Source of the DNA: PSRF01 sp051000815
GTDB lineage: Bacteria; Acidobacteriota; Blastocatellia; Pyrinomonadales; Pyrinomonadaceae
DNA: 64,000 nucleotides
Reading direction: 5' to 3'
Assembly: GCA_051000815.1 (NCBI GenBank)
Contig: JBPCNX010000013.1
Span: 1-64,000, forward strand
Below the pieces are notes generated by a model. It worked only from the letters and a program-made list of their open reading frames with translations, was not told the DNA's origin and searched no databases. How positions within the stretch are numbered: position 1 is the stretch's first letter; each line of letters opens with the position of its first letter. The position numbers and the translations under genes are program-made. Shown here in pieces: positions 60,507-64,000 of the stretch.

Positions 60507-61157
60507 ACACTTTCGTCCTCGAGTCAGCTTAGTCCGCCAATTGGTAGAGTCGATTAGGTTCGCCTTTTGGTTCGAGTGAGGTAAGGCCTGATCAGAAACC
60601 GGAGACATTGGGCTGGAGATACAGCCGCGGGGCCACCTGAGGATATTAAATTGGTAGCGGAAACCGCGTCAACACTTTAATCTAAACGTAACCATCATTA
60701 GGCATTTACAGTGGCATCATCACCGCTTCGCCGAACCAACTCCGTTCTTAGGTCGGGGTATCTTTGACCTGCAAACCCCGCTAAGTTGAACGTCACTTCA
60801 TTCTTTTGTGGAAGGACTGGACGGTTTTATTCGTGAATGAATTCGAGCGTGACACTGGCCCGACAAGTCTTTCATTCCATGTCACGCAGCCTCGATAATT
60901 CTTGACAAACTACAATCGAACGCCGTAGTCTGCGCTCACTTTTTCAATGGTCATGCCGAAGGTCGTAACCGCTCATTTTATCGGTTAATACTGCTCGGGT
61001 CGTGCGCTGTCGTTTCACAATTATCAAAGGTTCGGCGTTGACCTTCCTAAGATCAATCGCTATCGCGATCCGCACTGTAACGCCCAAGGTCGGTCCCATC
61101 CGTCATCGCTACAGTAAGTAGACTTTCAATGTCTCACGCCGCAAGGAGAACCGTCCA
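60507..61157. other. Divergent intergenic region, 650 bp
   Basis: No credible coding frame. One plus-strand promoter candidate: TTGACA at 60902-60907, 18 bp, TAGTCT at 60926. If used, the BNR mRNA would have a leader of more than 200 bases. No riboswitch or repeat was recognised in that leader. Confidence 0.4.
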
Positions 61158-64000
61158 ATGACTAGAGCCACCAGATGGATCCTGATTGTGTGTTTTATCG
61201 CCGCGTCATTTGCAGTTGCCTGGGACTTTACCCCACGCACCGCCAGCCGCGAGAAGTCAAAAAGTAATGTCTCTGCGCTCCACCTGATGCAGAAGCAGGC
61301 CGGCAAGAAGGAGAACGGCGCCGCAACCAAAGCAACCAAACGAGCGAACGACAAGACCACCGACAATGACGCAGCCAATAACAGTGACGGACCCGACGTT
61401 GGAGAAGATGACGATCCGGATCTACCTCCGGGGATGACAGGAAAAATCGATAAGGAAGCCTACTTGCGCGCCCGCGGCGACTACTTCGATATGCTGCGCG
61501 GCCGCGACGGCGATGTCGCTGAAGGCGCGCGTGAGAGAGCAATTCAACAGATGGAGCGGCAGGAAAAACAGTTGAAGAACCGAGCGGCTGCCGCCTCAGT
61601 GAGATCATTGGTGAATACTACTGACTGGGCTTTCATCGGTCCGAACCCCATACCGCTGGGCCAGACCCAGGGGACCCGCGTCCCCGTAAGCGGACGAACG
61701 ATTTCAATCGCGATTCATCCAACAGACCCAGACACTGTCTACGTTGGCACCGCGCAAGGCGGTCTTTACAAGTCGACGAATGGCGGAACAAATTGGACCA
61801 AGTTGTTTGAATTCCAGCTGGAAACTCTCGCGATTGGCGCCCTTACGATTGACCCGACCGACTCCAGCATTGTTTACGTGGGTACCGGCGAGAACGGTCA
61901 ATCAGCCGACAGCTTCGCCGGTAAGGGGCTTTACATAATTCGAAACGCGAATTCTGCGACGCCTACGTTGAATGGCCCATTCCGAACAAACGCGGTCGGC
62001 GACAACGTCTTTAACGGACGCGCCATTGGCCGCATTCTCGTCAATCCACTTGACCACAACACAATCTTTGTCTGTACCGCATCGGGAACTGGTGGAAATC
62101 CAAATACCAGCACGTTGCTCCAGGCTCCCCGCGGACTTTACCGTTCAACAAACGCGCAAGCGGCGACGCCAACTTTCGAACAAATTCCAATAACCGGACT
62201 TGGCGCACAAGATCGCAGCACCATTGACATCGAAATTGATCCGGCCAATCCAAACCTATTGCTGGCCACAGTGATTGGCATAACTGCTGACGGTGGCATC
62301 TATCGAACTGCGAATGCGCTCGATCCTGCGCCGACATTCACACGCACGCTTGCCTGGGGAAATGGTGCAGCGCTGCGCGCAGAACTGACAGTGACCCGAA
62401 ACACAGTGCCGGCAACTACCTTCTACGCAGCCACTGGCGAAGTTTCGACGGCCGCTCTGGGCGGTCCGGCTTGTGGTGCAACCCAAGCGGGCCTGCTAAG
62501 GCGTTCGACCGATGGCGGCTTGACCTGGTCGGTACCAATGGCTGGTTCGACGGGCTATTGCGGGGGACAGTGTTTTTATGACATTGCAGTCGGCGTCACG
62601 CCAGACAATCAGACCATCCATCTGGCCGGAGCTGCAGGTAATTCATCCGCAAACTGCGGAAGCAACGTGATGAAGCGTTCGGTTAATGGCGGCACCACGT
62701 TCGTTAGCAATAACGCGACCCTTCACGCGGATGGACATGCCGTGGCGATTGCCCCATCAAACCCGCAGATCGTATACACCGGCAACGATGGCGGCATTTG
62801 GCGATCCACCAACAACGGCAACACCTGGCAGACGCTCAACAACGTCGATTTCAGCGCCACCCAGTTTCAAGGTCTCGCCCTGCACCCCTTTGACAGGAAC
62901 TTCCTGATGGGAGGCACCCAGGACAACGGCACTATCTGTTGGGCGGCTAATGGAACGGTGTCGCACTGTCGCGACGGCGATGGTGGTTATGCGGTGATCG
63001 ATGACAATGCTCAGGATACGTTCAACGTTTTGATGTATCACACGTTCTTTAACCAAACGAACTCGCAGATCGGTTATGAGCGCGCCAGCAACACTTTAGC
63101 GAACGCCGACGGCCAACTTTCCGGCTGGACGTTTAGAGGCTGCTCCGGAACCACTAGCAACAACGGTTTCCGCTGCGCCGACAACGTGTTGTTCTACGCG
63201 CCTATGAACCAGGGGCCAGGCAGTCCAGTCAATACCCTCTACTTCGGAACTGATCGCCTGTATCGATCGACCAATCGTGGCGACACGATGACCCTGGTGA
63301 GTCAGGGACCACTCGTTCCGTCAGCCCCAGCCGGCTCGGGAGTCGTTGTCACGTCTATCGGCATTTCGCCGCAAGACGACAACGTCAGGATCGTCGGTAT
63401 GCGCGACGGCAAGGTCTTCGCAACCACAACTGGTTCCACAACGCTAACCAATGTCACCGGCGGTAATTTTCCGCCACCAAATCCGGTAGACCTGACCAGA
63501 AACTCGATTGGCGAGACGGTCATCGATCCCAACAACAAGTTTACCGCTTACATAAGCTTCACCAGCTTCTCACCGCCTGCCGGTCAACAGATCTTCAAAA
63601 CAACGAACCTGAATGATCCAGTTCCAACCTGGACCGCTTCCAGCAACGGCATTCCGACGGTTCCAGTCAGCTCAATTGCCGTGGACCCGCAGGACTCGAA
63701 TTCGCTTTATGCCGGCACAGATATCGGTGTCTATCACTCGAGCGATGGTGGGGCAAACTGGGTTCCTCTCGGAACCGGTCTGCCGCGCGTTGCTGTCTTC
63801 GACGTGAAGATTTCCAACGTGCAGCGCTACCTGCGTATTGCAACTCACGGACGCGGCATCTGGGAAATCGGTATCCCTGGCCGTCAGTTTCCGGTGACAA
63901 GAAACGCCGGAGCCACGATTGTGGCCGAAGGTTGTGTTCCGAGTAACGGAGTAGTTGATCCCAATGAAGACGTAACCATAAGTCTAGGGGTTACGAATAT
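61158..64000 (+). CDS. Secreted BNR/Vps10-like protein, incomplete at right edge
   Basis: The frame opens at ATG 61158 behind AAGGAG and stays open to the window end, so at least 947 residues are present. A signal peptide (1-22) is followed by a Lys/Asn/Asp-rich linker to about 85 and a helical segment. From about 150 to 900 are BNR/Asp-box propeller repeats (GGLYKSTNGGTNWTK, LLRRSTDGGLTW, IWRSTNNGNTWQTL, VYHSSDGGANWVPL). The end present (FPVTRNAGATIVAEGCVPSN, VDPNEDVTISLGVTN) begins a domain like proprotein-convertase or Ig-like modules of secreted acidobacterial proteins. It is a second, distinct relative of the BNR protein at 29.4-32.6 kb. Confidence 0.88.
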   Translation, partial: MTRATRWILIVCFIAASFAVAWDFTPRTASREKSKSNVSALHLMQKQAGKKENGAATKATKRANDKTTDNDAANNSDGPDVGEDDDPDLPPGMTGKIDKEAYLRARGDYFDMLRGRDGDVAEGARERAIQQMERQEKQLKNRAAAASVRSLVNTTDWAFIGPNPIPLGQTQGTRVPVSGRTISIAIHPTDPDTVYVGTAQGGLYKSTNGGTNWTKLFEFQLETLAIGALTIDPTDSSIVYVGTGENGQSADSFAGKGLYIIRNANSATPTLNGPFRTNAVGDNVFNGRAIGRILVNPLDHNTIFVCTASGTGGNPNTSTLLQAPRGLYRSTNAQAATPTFEQIPITGLGAQDRSTIDIEIDPANPNLLLATVIGITADGGIYRTANALDPAPTFTRTLAWGNGAALRAELTVTRNTVPATTFYAATGEVSTAALGGPACGATQAGLLRRSTDGGLTWSVPMAGSTGYCGGQCFYDIAVGVTPDNQTIHLAGAAGNSSANCGSNVMKRSVNGGTTFVSNNATLHADGHAVAIAPSNPQIVYTGNDGGIWRSTNNGNTWQTLNNVDFSATQFQGLALHPFDRNFLMGGTQDNGTICWAANGTVSHCRDGDGGYAVIDDNAQDTFNVLMYHTFFNQTNSQIGYERASNTLANADGQLSGWTFRGCSGTTSNNGFRCADNVLFYAPMNQGPGSPVNTLYFGTDRLYRSTNRGDTMTLVSQGPLVPSAPAGSGVVVTSIGISPQDDNVRIVGMRDGKVFATTTGSTTLTNVTGGNFPPPNPVDLTRNSIGETVIDPNNKFTAYISFTSFSPPAGQQIFKTTNLNDPVPTWTASSNGIPTVPVSSIAVDPQDSNSLYAGTDIGVYHSSDGGANWVPLGTGLPRVAVFDVKISNVQRYLRIATHGRGIWEIGIPGRQFPVTRNAGATIVAEGCVPSNGVVDPNEDVTISLGVTN

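Overview
The window looks like a chromosomal segment of an Acidobacteriota bacterium, most likely class Blastocatellia. This is inferred from the gene mix: a VWFA-related secreted protein of the type common in acidobacteria, a very large Oar-like TonB receptor with an N-terminal carboxypeptidase-regulatory domain, two large secreted BNR/Vps10-like proteins, many small exported proteins of unknown function, moderate GC content, and intergenic spaces full of short palindromic and 7-bp tandem repeats. No rRNA, prophage or CRISPR array is present.

Layout. 0.1-5.6 kb: tRNA-Met, rnc-lepB, a secreted TPR-like protein and a penicillin-binding transpeptidase with an arginine-rich stalk. 6.0-11.4 kb: a co-directional block with a histidine kinase, an NtrC-type sigma-54 activator, two lipoproteins, a small membrane protein and an exported protein. 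11.5-20.3 kb: an orphan excisionase-like HTH protein, a carboxypeptidase-regulatory protein, a VWFA protein, a LysW-like zinc-ribbon protein, a MITE-like repeat, an 802-residue secreted protein, an S9 peptidase and a repeat-rich spacer. 20.4-26.0 kb: one gene for an 1868-residue coiled-coil protein capped by HEAT repeats. 26.4-35.3 kb: a YpfJ-type metalloprotease, an EEP-family enzyme coupled to a nucleotidyltransferase-like protein, a BNR/Vps10 protein, a DUF4097 protein, a response regulator and a GNAT protein.

35.3-43.1 kb (minus strand): a lysine/diaminopimelate operon, lysC-dapE-dapB-dapA-dapD-aminotransferase-asd. Its leader carries a promoter, a recognisable lysine (L-box) riboswitch and an intrinsic terminator, so lysine probably switches off transcription. 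43.2-54.0 kb: the Oar-like receptor, thpR, an SPFH protein, an amidase, a second GNAT protein and a GGDEF-EAL protein.

54.0-55.4 kb: an IS110-family element inserted into a REP-like palindrome. Its 5' non-coding end folds into two loops whose bases match the insertion target (CCCGCT and GCGGTAG) and the element's own ends (ACAGTTGCT and CAAG), as expected for a bridge RNA. Its transposase has an in-frame TAA. 55.5-58.9 kb: sdhCAB, behind a perfect -10 box. 59.1-64.0 kb: a GYF/zinc-finger membrane protein and an incomplete secreted BNR protein running off the right edge.

The main points for follow-up are the bridge RNA with its target, the lysine riboswitch operon, the giant coiled-coil protein with 29-, 74- and 116-residue periods, the LysW-like protein lacking the terminal glutamate, and the 7-bp repeats placed just after stop codons.
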